Below, piece after piece: positions 25,969 to 35,571 of a DNA stretch of 64,000 nucleotides. This stretch comes from Undibacterium sp. CCC3.4 (lineage in GTDB: Bacteria; Pseudomonadota; Gammaproteobacteria; Burkholderiales; Burkholderiaceae_D), in NCBI RefSeq assembly GCF_034347425.1, contig NZ_CP133779.1:682001-746000 (forward strand). The letters are read 5' to 3'. The position numbers and the translations under genes were made by a program. The notes beneath the pieces were generated by a model. The model did not search any database. It saw nothing but the letters and a program-made list of their open reading frames with translations, and was not told the DNA's origin. The first letter of the stretch is position 1, and the number at the start of each line of letters is the position of its first letter.

Positions 25969-26262
25969 TCAGCTCGGCTCGCTGCTCTTGGTAACAGCCG
26001 GCGTGGCGACAGCCGCGGCGGGCGCAGCAGCGGCATCGCCGGCAGTTGCCGGTGCGGAGGTAGCGCCAGCACCGCCGGTGCCACCGCGAAAATCGGTGAC
26101 ATACCAGCCCGAACCTTTGAGCTGGAAGCCGGCGGCAGTAACTTGTTTCTGAAATGTGGCTTTGCCACAAGTTGGACATTCAGTGAGTGGGTCGTCAGAT
26201 ATTTTTTGCAATACATCTTTGGCAAAACCACACTCGGTGCAACGATAAGCGTAAATCGGCAT
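25969..26262 (-). CDS. FmdB-family zinc-ribbon regulatory protein
   Basis: 97 residues; AAGGCGAG precedes the ATG. The zinc ribbon is at the N-terminus: MPIYAYRCTECG and CPTCGK give the four cysteine ligands. Then GSGWYVTDFRGG closes the domain. The rest is Ala/Pro/Thr-rich low complexity. FmdB was named for formamidase regulation in Methylophilus, but in betaproteobacteria it is a housekeeping neighbour of aspS with no known target. It is first in the fmdB-DUF502-aspS run. Confidence 0.92.
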   Translation of the reverse strand: MPIYAYRCTECGFAKDVLQKISDDPLTECPTCGKATFQKQVTAAGFQLKGSGWYVTDFRGGTGGAGATSAPATAGDAAAAPAAAVATPAVTKSSEPS

Positions 26263-26355
26263 ACTCTCGCCTTAAAAAATCGGATGAAAACCCTTGATTA
26301 TAAAGGTTTTTGGGCAGAATTTGCGCATCGCATCATGCGGGCCGATTGCAACTGC

Positions 26356-27780
26356 TCAGATCAGCGCCGCTTTGCGCGAAAATTGTGGCAATAAAGAACC
26401 CACCAGCATACCGGCCATGCTCATGACTACACCGACTAACTGCGGTGGCCAAAAGCCTTCGGGATAGAGCATCTCCAGCGCCACCCAAGAAACGAGACCA
26501 CAGACGATGGAAGCCAAGCCGCCTTGCGCGGTTGCCGGCTTCCAGTACAGACCGAAGGCCAGCGGCACGAAAGCAGCCACTAAAGTGACCTTATAAGCAT
26601 TTTCTACCATTTTATAGATGCTCGACTCGGTATGCATAGCAAAGATGGTCACGATCACCGTAAAAAGCAATACCACGATGCGCATCATGCGCAAAAATTG
26701 GCGGTCGCTTTGCTCGGGGAAGAACGGTTTGAGGATGTTTTCGGTGAAGGTGACGGATGGTGCCAACAATGTTGCGCTTGCACAACTTTTAATCGCTGAC
26801 AGCAAGGCCCCGAAGAACATCACCTGTGCCAGCATTGGTACTTTGTTCATGATTAAGGTAGGCAAAATCAGTTGGCTGTCTTTGTCGATCAGGCGATTGA
26901 CCATCTCAGGGTCGATCAAGGTGGCCGAGTAGGCGAGAAACATGGGAATAAAGGCGAAGCAGAAATACAAGACACCGCCCAAGATCGAGGCATGGCCGGC
27001 GATGGTTTCGTTTTTCGATGAGGCAACACGCTGGAATACGTCTTGCTGCGGAATTGAACCGAGCATCATGGTAATCCAGGCGGCAAAAAACCACAGCATG
27101 TCACGCGCATTCGGGGCTGGCCAGAATTCAAATTTACCGGCATTGGCGGCATGCGCAATCACCGTACCGGCACCGCCGACCATCCCGGACACTTCCCAAC
27201 CTATGTAAATCATACCCACGACAATGATGATCATTTGCAAAAAATCAGTGATCGCCACCGACCACATGCCGCCCTTCAAGGTGTAAATGAGCACACTGGC
27301 CGCGCCGATCACCATGCCGACGTTCATTTCTATATAACCATCCGACACCACGTTAAAGACCAAGCCCAGCGCCTTGATCTGTGCCGCAACCCAACCCAAA
27401 TACGAAACGACGATGCACAGGGTGACCAATACTTCCACCGAGCGGCCGAATTTATTGCGGTAGTAATCGCCTATCGTCAACAGATTCATGCGGTATAGCG
27501 GCTTGGCAAAAAACAAACCGACCAACACCAGACACAGGGACGAGCCGAAGGGGTCAGCCACCACGCCGCGCAAACCTTCCTTCAGAAAGGTCGAGGAAAT
27601 ACCGAGCACGGCTTCGGAACCAAACCAAGTGGCAAACACCGTCGCGGTAACAACATACATCGGCAAGGAGCGGCCGGCCACGGCGTAATCTTTGCTATTC
27701 TTCACGAAACGAGCGGCATACAGACCTATGCCTACCGAAATGACCCAATACAGAATGACGAAGCCAATGAGAGTATTCAT
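26356..27780 (-). CDS. sodium:solute symporter (SSS family)
   Basis: 474 residues from the ATG at 27780 (MNTLIGFVILYW); the open frame continues upstream to 27960 through a terminator and is not used. Twelve to thirteen membrane helices are visible. The family pattern includes DYAVAGRSLPMYVVTATVFA, GIYLG-like YLGWVAAQIKALG, and GGMWSVAITDFLQMIII. It co-transports an organic solute with Na+. The substrate cannot be predicted; choline, proline, pantothenate and short acids are all transported by relatives. It stands alone between fmdB and a small gene. Confidence 0.88.
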   Translation of the reverse strand: MNTLIGFVILYWVISVGIGLYAARFVKNSKDYAVAGRSLPMYVVTATVFATWFGSEAVLGISSTFLKEGLRGVVADPFGSSLCLVLVGLFFAKPLYRMNLLTIGDYYRNKFGRSVEVLVTLCIVVSYLGWVAAQIKALGLVFNVVSDGYIEMNVGMVIGAASVLIYTLKGGMWSVAITDFLQMIIIVVGMIYIGWEVSGMVGGAGTVIAHAANAGKFEFWPAPNARDMLWFFAAWITMMLGSIPQQDVFQRVASSKNETIAGHASILGGVLYFCFAFIPMFLAYSATLIDPEMVNRLIDKDSQLILPTLIMNKVPMLAQVMFFGALLSAIKSCASATLLAPSVTFTENILKPFFPEQSDRQFLRMMRIVVLLFTVIVTIFAMHTESSIYKMVENAYKVTLVAAFVPLAFGLYWKPATAQGGLASIVCGLVSWVALEMLYPEGFWPPQLVGVVMSMAGMLVGSLLPQFSRKAALI

Positions 27781-27804
27781 GGAAATGATTAGCAATGGTG
27801 TCAA

Positions 27805-27833
27805 TAAAAAACCCGCATCAAAACTGCTGCGGG
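27805..27833 (-). terminator. Rho-independent terminator of the small gene at 28006
   Basis: On the minus strand CCCGCA-(10 bases)-TGCGGG is followed by TTTTTT. It lies about 170 bases after that gene and just upstream of the symporter start, so it would also insulate the symporter. Confidence 0.75.
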
Positions 27834-28005
27834 CATGCCAAACGCAAGGCTGGTGGGTCGGGAACGGTGCGACAAGCGCCGCCTTGATGACCAAGCACCC
27901 TGCAATAATTGCAGGAGTTTGAAGGAGAAATCGAGCTGTTGCAAGAAAATTTAAGGGCAATTCGCGCGCCAGTCGCGTGCCGACGACAAGCTGTTAATCT
28001 GTTAA

Positions 28006-28320
28006 TCAGGCACCATGGACATAGTTTTCACACATCCGTAACAGCGGTGAAAATACCGTCGCGTCCGGCCGCTTCAGCAGTATTTCAATGACTTGTGCAA
28101 TCTGCATGCGGCTTGGAATCAATTCCATGACGCTGTTGCACATCCAGCCGGTCAGCATGGGGGCTAATTGTTCAAATTTTAAGGTAGCAACTTCTTTACG
28201 CGTAGGTACATAGCTGTACCACATTTGCTTTTGTCGTTTGGCAGCTTGTTGCGCAGTTTTTTTTGCGGCTAACAAATGCGTTTGTGCAAAACCAAATCGG
28301 TCTTGATCGAATGACTTCAT
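28006..28320 (-). CDS. small protein of unknown function
   Basis: 104 residues from the ATG at 28320, with GGGAG five bases upstream. It begins MKSFDQDRFGFAQTHLLAAK, is predicted to be mostly helical, and is rich in Gln and Lys near the start. No signal peptide or membrane segment is present. The N-terminal helix resembles phasin-like proteins in composition, but the match is too weak for a call. It has its own terminator and is probably transcribed alone. Confidence 0.65.
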   Translation of the reverse strand: MKSFDQDRFGFAQTHLLAAKKTAQQAAKRQKQMWYSYVPTRKEVATLKFEQLAPMLTGWMCNSVMELIPSRMQIAQVIEILLKRPDATVFSPLLRMCENYVHGA

Positions 28321-28463
28321 GAAACTCCCATCCTCCAATGAAAAAATAGGATGCGCGGCGTGCAATCTCTGCATGCGACACTATTTCATTTTAGCCTTGA
28401 AGTAGAGATTTTTGTTAAATACTGTTACTTTGATACAAAATATTACAGTTTGATGACATGCCC

Positions 28464-28817
28464 TCAGGAATATAAATCGATATGCACGCCGACCGTCAAG
28501 TTAGCCGCCAGCGGCGGCTTGACGGCGGCAGCGGTTTGCGTGTTGGCCACGACATGAGCCGGATTGACTGACTGCGCTGCACTGCTTGCCGCGCTCTCAA
28601 GACTGCGCTTGACAGCGGCAATCTTGGCGGAAATTTCAGCAATCTGTGCCTTACCCTCGGTAGTACTGGCCGAATCGCAATTGACACAATCGGACAGTTG
28701 ATGTTGATATTGAGACAACTGTGCGCGTAAACTGGCCCCGCCGCCCGCTGCGGCAGTCGCACTCTTACTGGTATCAGCGGCGGCACTGGCCGAGGTATTG
28801 GTGATCGCATCGACCAT
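28464..28817 (-). CDS. FlxA-like small protein, function unknown
   Basis: 117 residues from the ATG at 28817, with GGAG six bases before it. The N-terminus is Ala/Ser/Thr-rich, followed by a coiled-coil-like part (LRAQLSQYQHQLSDCVNC and AQIAEISAKIAAVKRSLESA) and an Ala-rich C-terminus. The CVNCDS motif followed by heptads recalls proteins annotated as FlxA-like, but I cannot confirm it. It is divergent from sbcD. Confidence 0.6.
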   Translation of the reverse strand: MVDAITNTSASAAADTSKSATAAAGGGASLRAQLSQYQHQLSDCVNCDSASTTEGKAQIAEISAKIAAVKRSLESAASSAAQSVNPAHVVANTQTAAAVKPPLAANLTVGVHIDLYS

Positions 28818-28993
28818 GATTTTCTCCGGAAAAATGAGGCAGCGCATACCGCTGTCAGTCTTGGTCGTGATGGTCGGCGAAAGCTTACACTTATCAACAA
28901 CGCACTTGTGCGTTATATTCAGCGAGCTTTTTGAGGAAGGCGCGGATTTCAGCTGCGCAGCCTTCGCTCTCCGTTTGACTCCAAGGATACTCT

Positions 28994-30265
28994 GTGCGCT
29001 TCATTCATACCTCTGACTGGCATATCGGTCAAACCCTGCATCAATTCGAACGTGCCGCCGAACACCAGGCGTTTCTGGACTGGCTGGTGCTAACGCTGGT
29101 GCGCGAGCGCGTCGACGCCTTACTGATCGCCGGTGATATTTTTGATACCGCCAACCCTTCAGCTTCGGCGCAAAAGCAATTTTATCGTTTCTTACAGCAA
29201 GCCAAGGCGGCCCTGCCGCAGCTCGATATCGTCATCATCGCCGGCAATCACGACTCGCCGGGGCGACTGGAAGCGCCGCTGCCCCTGCTCGAAGGCATGC
29301 AGATCCATGTGATCGGTGCAGTGCCGCGCGATGCCGCTGGCGCAATCGAGCTCGCACGCTTGGTCGTGCCACTGCATGAGGCAGATGGCAGTATTGCTGC
29401 CTGGTGCATTGCCATGCCGTTTCTGCGTCCCGGCGATGTACCGCGTCTGCCCGCGCCAACAGCTGAGGCTGAGGCGCAGGCTGCCGCAGCGCCTGACCCT
29501 TACTTGGCCGGCATCGCCTTGCTTTACCAACAGGCAACGGCCCATGCGCGCGGCCTGCGCAGCGCTGCGCAGCCTTTGATCGCGATGGGTCACTGCCACA
29601 TGGTGGGCGGGGAAATTTCTGCTGAATCGGAACGCAGTATTGTCATCGGCGGCAGCGAGGCCTTATCGGCAGCCTTGTTCGACAGCGATATCGCCTATGC
29701 CGCGCTCGGCCACCTGCATCTGTCGCAACAAGTCGCGCGGCAAGCGCATCTGCGCTATTGCGGCAGTCCGCTACCCTTATCATTTGCCGAAATCGATTAT
29801 CCACACCAAGTACTACGGGTCGATTTGGCCAGTGACGGCACGAGCGTGGTGACGCCCTTGCCGGTGCCGCGCGCGGTCGCCTTGTTGCGCGTACCGCGGC
29901 AACCGGCCCCGCTGGCACAGGTATTGGTGGCCTTGACCGCGCTCGATGTGCCGTCAGACATAGCGCTCGAATTACAGCCGTATTTAGAAGTGCGGGTCAA
30001 GTTGACAGCACCGGAACCGGGCTTACGCAGTGCGATAGAAACTGCACTCGAAGGCAAAGCAGTGCGGCTGGCCAAAATCGATATCAGCTTTGTACAACAA
30101 CAGGCTGACGGCGCGCCAGCGGTGCTGCTGGAAGATCTGGCGCAATTGCAACCTGAACATATTTTTGAACGTTTGTATCAGCAACACTATGCAGCGGAAA
30201 CGCCAGCAGCATTGCACGCAGCGTTTGCCGAATTATTGCTCACCACCGAACGGAGCACGCTATGA
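28994..30265 (+). CDS. sbcD: exonuclease SbcCD subunit D (Mre11-type nuclease)
   Basis: 423 residues from a GTG at 28994, with AAGGA upstream. Metallophosphoesterase motifs appear in order: SDWHIG, GDIFDTANP, GNHDSPGRL, MGHCHM and LGHLHLSQ. With SbcC it forms a complex that opens hairpins and trims blocked DNA ends. The stop overlaps the sbcC start as ATGA, so the two are translationally coupled. Confidence 0.96.
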   Translation: MRFIHTSDWHIGQTLHQFERAAEHQAFLDWLVLTLVRERVDALLIAGDIFDTANPSASAQKQFYRFLQQAKAALPQLDIVIIAGNHDSPGRLEAPLPLLEGMQIHVIGAVPRDAAGAIELARLVVPLHEADGSIAAWCIAMPFLRPGDVPRLPAPTAEAEAQAAAAPDPYLAGIALLYQQATAHARGLRSAAQPLIAMGHCHMVGGEISAESERSIVIGGSEALSAALFDSDIAYAALGHLHLSQQVARQAHLRYCGSPLPLSFAEIDYPHQVLRVDLASDGTSVVTPLPVPRAVALLRVPRQPAPLAQVLVALTALDVPSDIALELQPYLEVRVKLTAPEPGLRSAIETALEGKAVRLAKIDISFVQQQADGAPAVLLEDLAQLQPEHIFERLYQQHYAAETPAALHAAFAELLLTTERSTL

Positions 30266-33200
30266 AAATTCTGGCACTACGCGGAAAAAATCTGGCCTCG
30301 CTGGCCGGTGAGTTTGCCGTCGATTTCGAGCAAGAGCCCTTGCGTTCGGCCGGATTGTTCGCCATCAGCGGCCCTACCGGTGCCGGCAAGAGCACCCTGC
30401 TCGATGCCTTGTGCATGGCCTTGTATGAAAATACCCCACGGCTGTTCAAAGCGGGCAATAGCAAGCTACCCGATGGCAAAGAATTAGTCACCCAGCAAGA
30501 TACCGGTAACCTGTTACGGCGCGGCTGTGGTGATGGCTATGCCGAGGTCGATTTCGTTGGTAACGACAGCCTGCATTACCGTGCCCGTTGGAGTGTGCGT
30601 CGCTCACGCAACAAGGCCAGCGGCAGTCTGCAACCGACGACCATGCAATTGCATCAGTTACCGCAGATGCAAGCCATAGGTGGCACCAAGACCGAAATCA
30701 AGGCAGCCATAGAGAAACGCATCGGCCTCAGTTTCACCCAGTTCACACGCGCCGTATTACTGGCGCAAAATGAATTTTCCAGTTTTTTGAAAGCTGACGA
30801 GGATGAGCGTGGCTTGCTGCTGGAAACCTTAACCGGTACCGCCCTCTATGCCAGCTTGTCAATCAATGCCTTTGCCCGTGCCAAAGAAGAGCGCGCGGCA
30901 CTGGAACGTTTCCATACTCGTCTGGCCGATAATGCCCCCTTGCCGCCGACCGAGCGCGCCAGCATCGACGCGGCGCGCGAAACGGCACAACAAGAATTGC
31001 AGCAGCTCGATTTACAGAGGCAAAGCTTGCTGTCACAACAAAGCTGGCATCATGATGGTGTGCGCTTGGCCAGCCACGAGCATAGTGCCGCTCTGACTTT
31101 GCAGCAGTGCGAGCAAGCATGTAGCGATGCAGCACCACGACAGCAGCAACTCGACGCCATTGATGCGGTGGAAAGTGCCCGCCCGGTGTTGACAGAGTGC
31201 GAACGCTTGCGACAAGAATTGCTGCGCGACCAGCAAACAATCAGCCTTGGCCACGCTCTCTTATTGCAAGCAGAAGCAGAGGAAGCGGTGCACACCAGGG
31301 CAAGCGATGCGTCACAGCAAGCGCTACAAGCGGCAGAACAACAACAGCATGCCGCCGCCGGTGCACTTGATGAAGCCAAAGCATTGGATGCCCGCATTGC
31401 CACTTTGCTACCGGTCCATGCAACGCTTGAGCAAGCAGAAGCCATATCGACCGAGGCACACAAAAAAGTACGCCAAGACTTACAAGGCCACGAACAGGAA
31501 TCAGCCTTACTCGCCAAGCGTTTGCTCGCCGTCAGCGCGTGGCGCGAACAGCATGCCAACCTGGCGATTCTGGCCCGCCAATGGCCGGTTGCCGACAGCG
31601 AGCTCAAGCAAGCTGCCAGCCTTTCTCGTGAATTACAACAACAGCTTGCCAGCCTCAGCGGTGCGCGCATACAAGCTGCGGCGCAACACAGTGCCTTACA
31701 GCAAACACAACAACAAGTGGCGCTGGCCAGCGCCGCAGTGCGTACCGCCACCGAGCAACGCACGGCGCAGGCCCACGCTTTACAGGCGTATGATTTCGCG
31801 GCATTGCAAGCGCAACGCGCCGACGATGAACAACAGCGCGAACAATTGCACAGCGCCATCCAGTTGGTGCAAGGAATCAATCACCTCGGTGTGCAAGTCG
31901 GCGCGCTGCAGCGCCGTCTGACTGAGAGTGAGCAAGCGGCGCAAGCGGCCAGCTTGGCTGCGACAACAGCACAAGCACGTCTGCCCGACTTGCAGGCGGC
32001 GGTGGAACAAGCCGAACGCGCACTGCGCAGCGCCGAAACGGCAGCAGCGGCTGATGTACGGCAACTGCGTGCCGACTTGTGCGACGATGCCCCCTGCCCG
32101 GTCTGCGGCGCAACGGCGCATCCATATCGCGACAGTGCCCCGGCCTTGGATGAATTGCTCCTGCTCTTGCGTGAGCAATTAAAATCATGTCGGCAGCAAC
32201 AGCAAAGTGCCCATACTGCGCAAGGACAAAATCAAAGCGCGTATCAGCAACAAACTGAATTGGCCAGCAACTTGCGTCAAGAGTTACTCGGTCTACATAC
32301 GAGCTTGCAAGCACAACAGCAAACTTGGCTCAGGCATCCAGGCTTTTGCAGCCTCGATGCAGCAGCGGCAATTCCAGCCTTGCAGCAACAAAACCAAGCA
32401 CTCTCTGAAAAGCAGCAAAACCACCGGCAAATCGAAGCCGCCTACCACCAAACTTCGCAAGCGCATTTAGCCGCACAAGGGCAAGAACAACAAGCCTTGC
32501 AACAGCAACTCGATGCCGCTGCGGCCCAGCATGCTGCCACCACAGAGTTGCAAAAAACCCAGAGTTTGATCGAACACCTCGAGCAGCAACAGCATGCGCA
32601 ACACGCGCGCGTGGAATACTTGCTCAGCAATTTGGCAACGCTTTTCGAGCACGAGGGCTTAGGTCCGGACGATGGCGATTGGCGTGCGCTGTGGCAAGCC
32701 GAGCCGCAGGCATTTCATGCACGTTGCCTGGAACAGGTTTCCAATTGGCAAAGACAACTGCAATTGGAACAAGAATTGCGAGCACAAATCGACAGCTTGC
32801 GCCATGCCTTGGCCCAGCTTGTCGTGCAGCAGGAAAATACTGCCGACGCGGAACAAAGCGCCCGCGCCGCCGTACTAAGCAGCGCGACATCGTTACAAGC
32901 CTTACGTGGGCAACGCACGACCTTGTTTGATGGCGTGTCGATAGCGACCGTCAGCGCAGGCTTGCAGCAAGCGGTACAACATGCCGCCGCCGGATTGGCG
33001 AGCGCCGTCGCCACTCGCGATACCAGCCGCTTGCAATTGAGCCGTCAGCGCGAAGCACAGGCGCAACAGACGGCTTTATTGCTTGCGCATCAAATGCAAG
33101 CCGAGCAGGCAGCGAGCGCGCTCACCGACTGGCTCGCGGCACAGCCAAGCCCAATTGATGAAACACAGTTACGCAACTTACTGAGCCAAGACAAAGCCGA

Positions 33201-33996
33201 ACTGGCGCAACAACGCGCGGCTTTACAAGCGATCAAACAAGCGCGCCTGCAAGCTCATACCATCTGGCAAGAACGTCGCAATCTCTGGCTTACGCAGCAG
33301 GCGGCACGCCCCTTGAATGCCGACGGTGGCACGAGTGAAGTGGCCGAAGTGGAAGCCGCGCTGCTTACTTTGGCACAAGAACGTGAGTTGGTTTGGCAGC
33401 AGTTGAATCGCCATCAACTGGCGGCGGCACAAGATGATGCGCGACGCTTGCAGGCGGCAGACTTACTCGAAGCCATGCAATTGCAACAGGACCGTTGCCA
33501 TGTGTGGAATCAGCTCAATGAACTCATCGGTTCCGGCGATGGGAAAAAATTCCGAAATTACGCCCAGCAAATCACGCTCGATATTTTGCTCGCCTATGCA
33601 AATTCTCACTTGCAGCAACTGGCACGCCGTTACCGCTTGCAACGCATTGTGCATAGCTTGTCCTTGATGGTGATCGATCAGGATATGGGCGATGAAGTGC
33701 GTTCCGTACATTCGCTGTCGGGCGGTGAATCATTTTTAGTTTCGCTGGCACTGGCGCTGGCGCTGGCATCGTTGTCGAGTAATCGTGTCAAAGTCGAGTC
33801 GCTGTTCATCGATGAAGGCTTTGGCAGTCTCGATGCCGCTACCTTGCGGGTAGCCATGGATGCGCTCGATAGTTTGCAAGCTTTGGGGCGCAAAGTCGGT
33901 GTTATTTCGCACGTGCAAGAAATGACGGAACGGATCAGCACACGCATCAATGTACAGAAAACAGCCGGAGGAAAAAGCAGTGTTGCCGTGATTTAA
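30262..33996 (+). CDS. sbcC: exonuclease SbcCD subunit C (Rad50-type SMC-like ATPase)
   Basis: 1244 residues. The Walker A motif GPTGAGKST is near residue 36. A long Gln/Ala-rich coiled coil follows, interrupted by the zinc-hook motif CPVC at 612-615. The second arm returns to the ATPase head with the signature LSGGES (about 1152) and Walker B LFIDEGFGSLD. The hook dimerises two molecules through zinc, and the head drives SbcD nuclease action. The coiled coil is unusually rich in glutamine codons (CAA/CAG). The start overlaps the sbcD stop by four bases. Confidence 0.96.
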   Translation: MKILALRGKNLASLAGEFAVDFEQEPLRSAGLFAISGPTGAGKSTLLDALCMALYENTPRLFKAGNSKLPDGKELVTQQDTGNLLRRGCGDGYAEVDFVGNDSLHYRARWSVRRSRNKASGSLQPTTMQLHQLPQMQAIGGTKTEIKAAIEKRIGLSFTQFTRAVLLAQNEFSSFLKADEDERGLLLETLTGTALYASLSINAFARAKEERAALERFHTRLADNAPLPPTERASIDAARETAQQELQQLDLQRQSLLSQQSWHHDGVRLASHEHSAALTLQQCEQACSDAAPRQQQLDAIDAVESARPVLTECERLRQELLRDQQTISLGHALLLQAEAEEAVHTRASDASQQALQAAEQQQHAAAGALDEAKALDARIATLLPVHATLEQAEAISTEAHKKVRQDLQGHEQESALLAKRLLAVSAWREQHANLAILARQWPVADSELKQAASLSRELQQQLASLSGARIQAAAQHSALQQTQQQVALASAAVRTATEQRTAQAHALQAYDFAALQAQRADDEQQREQLHSAIQLVQGINHLGVQVGALQRRLTESEQAAQAASLAATTAQARLPDLQAAVEQAERALRSAETAAAADVRQLRADLCDDAPCPVCGATAHPYRDSAPALDELLLLLREQLKSCRQQQQSAHTAQGQNQSAYQQQTELASNLRQELLGLHTSLQAQQQTWLRHPGFCSLDAAAAIPALQQQNQALSEKQQNHRQIEAAYHQTSQAHLAAQGQEQQALQQQLDAAAAQHAATTELQKTQSLIEHLEQQQHAQHARVEYLLSNLATLFEHEGLGPDDGDWRALWQAEPQAFHARCLEQVSNWQRQLQLEQELRAQIDSLRHALAQLVVQQENTADAEQSARAAVLSSATSLQALRGQRTTLFDGVSIATVSAGLQQAVQHAAAGLASAVATRDTSRLQLSRQREAQAQQTALLLAHQMQAEQAASALTDWLAAQPSPIDETQLRNLLSQDKAELAQQRAALQAIKQARLQAHTIWQERRNLWLTQQAARPLNADGGTSEVAEVEAALLTLAQERELVWQQLNRHQLAAAQDDARRLQAADLLEAMQLQQDRCHVWNQLNELIGSGDGKKFRNYAQQITLDILLAYANSHLQQLARRYRLQRIVHSLSLMVIDQDMGDEVRSVHSLSGGESFLVSLALALALASLSSNRVKVESLFIDEGFGSLDAATLRVAMDALDSLQALGRKVGVISHVQEMTERISTRINVQKTAGGKSSVAVI

Positions 33997-34125
33997 AAAC
34001 ACCAGCGACAGCGAATGTGACGCGCAGTATACAAACAAACTTTTGCAAAAAATATATCAACAAAATCAGTTGTTTTATTTATACAAACTCTACCCTGAGC
34101 CAGATTTTTTTGAGTTAGATCAATC

Positions 34126-34131
34126 TATAAT
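34126..34131 (+). promoter_or_regulatory. candidate -10 element for the chemosensory operon
   Basis: A consensus TATAAT lies 61 bases before the first start codon of the operon, in an AT-rich spacer. No good -35 is visible at the right distance, so an activator may be needed, or the call may be wrong. Confidence 0.35.
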
Positions 34132-34191
34132 TATTTCGATGGCAGTGCTGTTTTCAAAATAAAATTGATCAACCATTGAGGTGTGTCTGTG

Positions 34192-35571
34192 ATGAAAGAT
34201 TGGCTCAGCGATCTGATGGATTTGGTTACAGCACGCACAGGATTGCTGTTTCGCGAACATGATAGCAGCGCCTTGGCGGCGCGCATTGCCCAATTGCGTC
34301 CACCCTACTGCAGCGCACAAAATTGGCATAGGCAATTAGCCGAGGCAGCGGTTTCCTCGGCCATCTGGAAGCCCTTGCTCGACCTGCTCACGACCGGGGA
34401 ATCCTATTTTTTTCGCGACCATAGCCAGATCGCGCTGCTCAAAGAACACTTGTTGCCAGCACTGATAGAACGGCGTCGCTCAGAGCGCCGTTTGCGCATC
34501 TGGAGCGCGGCCTGCGCCAGCGGTGAAGAGGCTTACTCGATTGCCATTTTGCTGCAACAATTGTTAGGTTTATTATGTCCGGGACCGGCTTGGGATATTC
34601 ACATTCTCGCCACCGACATCAATCAAACTTTGTTGGCCAAAGCGCGCAGCGGTATCTATAGTCAATGGTCATTTCGTCGGGTCGATCCTTTACTGCAAGC
34701 AAGCTACTTTACCCCGCATCCGGAAGGCTGGGAAATCGCTGCCGACCTGCGCAATATGGTGCAATTTACTTACGGCAATTTGGTCGAAGATCAGTTCCCT
34801 GACTCGGCGGTGGATTTGTGTGATTTTGATCTGATCGTCTGCCGCAATGCCTTCATTTATTTTCATCCGGAAACGGTAGGGAAAGTCGCACAAAAACTGG
34901 CCGGCTGTTTATCTGAGCACGGTTACCTGATGACCGGCCATACCGAACTCGGATTCCTCAATCAAGCCGGTTTGCGCAGTGAATGGCTCAATGATTTGAT
35001 CGTGTATCGGCGCGAGCCAGCAACAACGGCCATGCAAACGATACAAGCGCAAAATCCGCTGCCCTTACCCAAGCCTATCCCCAAGCCGACGCAGATGGCA
35101 CGCATCGCCCACCACGCTGCCTTAGCACCGCCGCAAGCTGCTAGTAAAACCAGTAACAGCACGGCGCTAACGGCCTTATTGGCGCAAGCAAAACACGCAG
35201 CCAATCTGGGCTTGTATCGTCAAGCCAGCAGTTTTTGCGAAACCGCAATTACCCTCGATGCTGCAGCAGCAGCGCCGTATTTCGTTCTCGCACAGATCGC
35301 CGTCATTGAGGGCCGGCGCGAAGATAGTAAAAAATTTCTGGATAAAAGCCTCTACCTCGATCCGCATTTCTTGGCAGCACATATCGAGCTATTTCATCTA
35401 CATCGCCAAGAGGGTAACCATGCTGCGGCAGAGAAACTGTTGCAATTGATCGGACAATTTCTGCGGGTCTTGCCCGACGATGCCATCGTGCCATTTTACG
35501 AAGAGTTGAAAGTAGCGGATCTATTGCATACCCTGAACAAATTCAACGGCGACATGACGCGAGGCAAATAA
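34192..35571 (+). CDS. CheR-type protein-glutamate methyltransferase with TPR tail (WspC-like)
   Basis: 459 residues from the ATG at 34192, with GAGG ten bases upstream; GTGs at 34183 and 34189 are poorer. The CheR N-terminal helical domain is followed by the SAM-binding domain (LRIWSAACASGEEAYSIA, ATDINQTLLAKARSGIY, DLIVCRNAFIYF). After a Pro-rich linker (about 285-315), two to three TPR-like helical repeats fill the C-terminus. CheR with TPR is the form found in Wsp (WspC). It methylates the receptor to tune signalling. The stop overlaps the next start as TAATG. Confidence 0.92.
   Translation: MKDWLSDLMDLVTARTGLLFREHDSSALAARIAQLRPPYCSAQNWHRQLAEAAVSSAIWKPLLDLLTTGESYFFRDHSQIALLKEHLLPALIERRRSERRLRIWSAACASGEEAYSIAILLQQLLGLLCPGPAWDIHILATDINQTLLAKARSGIYSQWSFRRVDPLLQASYFTPHPEGWEIAADLRNMVQFTYGNLVEDQFPDSAVDLCDFDLIVCRNAFIYFHPETVGKVAQKLAGCLSEHGYLMTGHTELGFLNQAGLRSEWLNDLIVYRREPATTAMQTIQAQNPLPLPKPIPKPTQMARIAHHAALAPPQAASKTSNSTALTALLAQAKHAANLGLYRQASSFCETAITLDAAAAAPYFVLAQIAVIEGRREDSKKFLDKSLYLDPHFLAAHIELFHLHRQEGNHAAAEKLLQLIGQFLRVLPDDAIVPFYEELKVADLLHTLNKFNGDMTRGK

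Noticed and set aside
28006..28320. Phasin (PHA granule protein)
   Set aside because: Only weak resemblance in composition, and no PHA genes are nearby.
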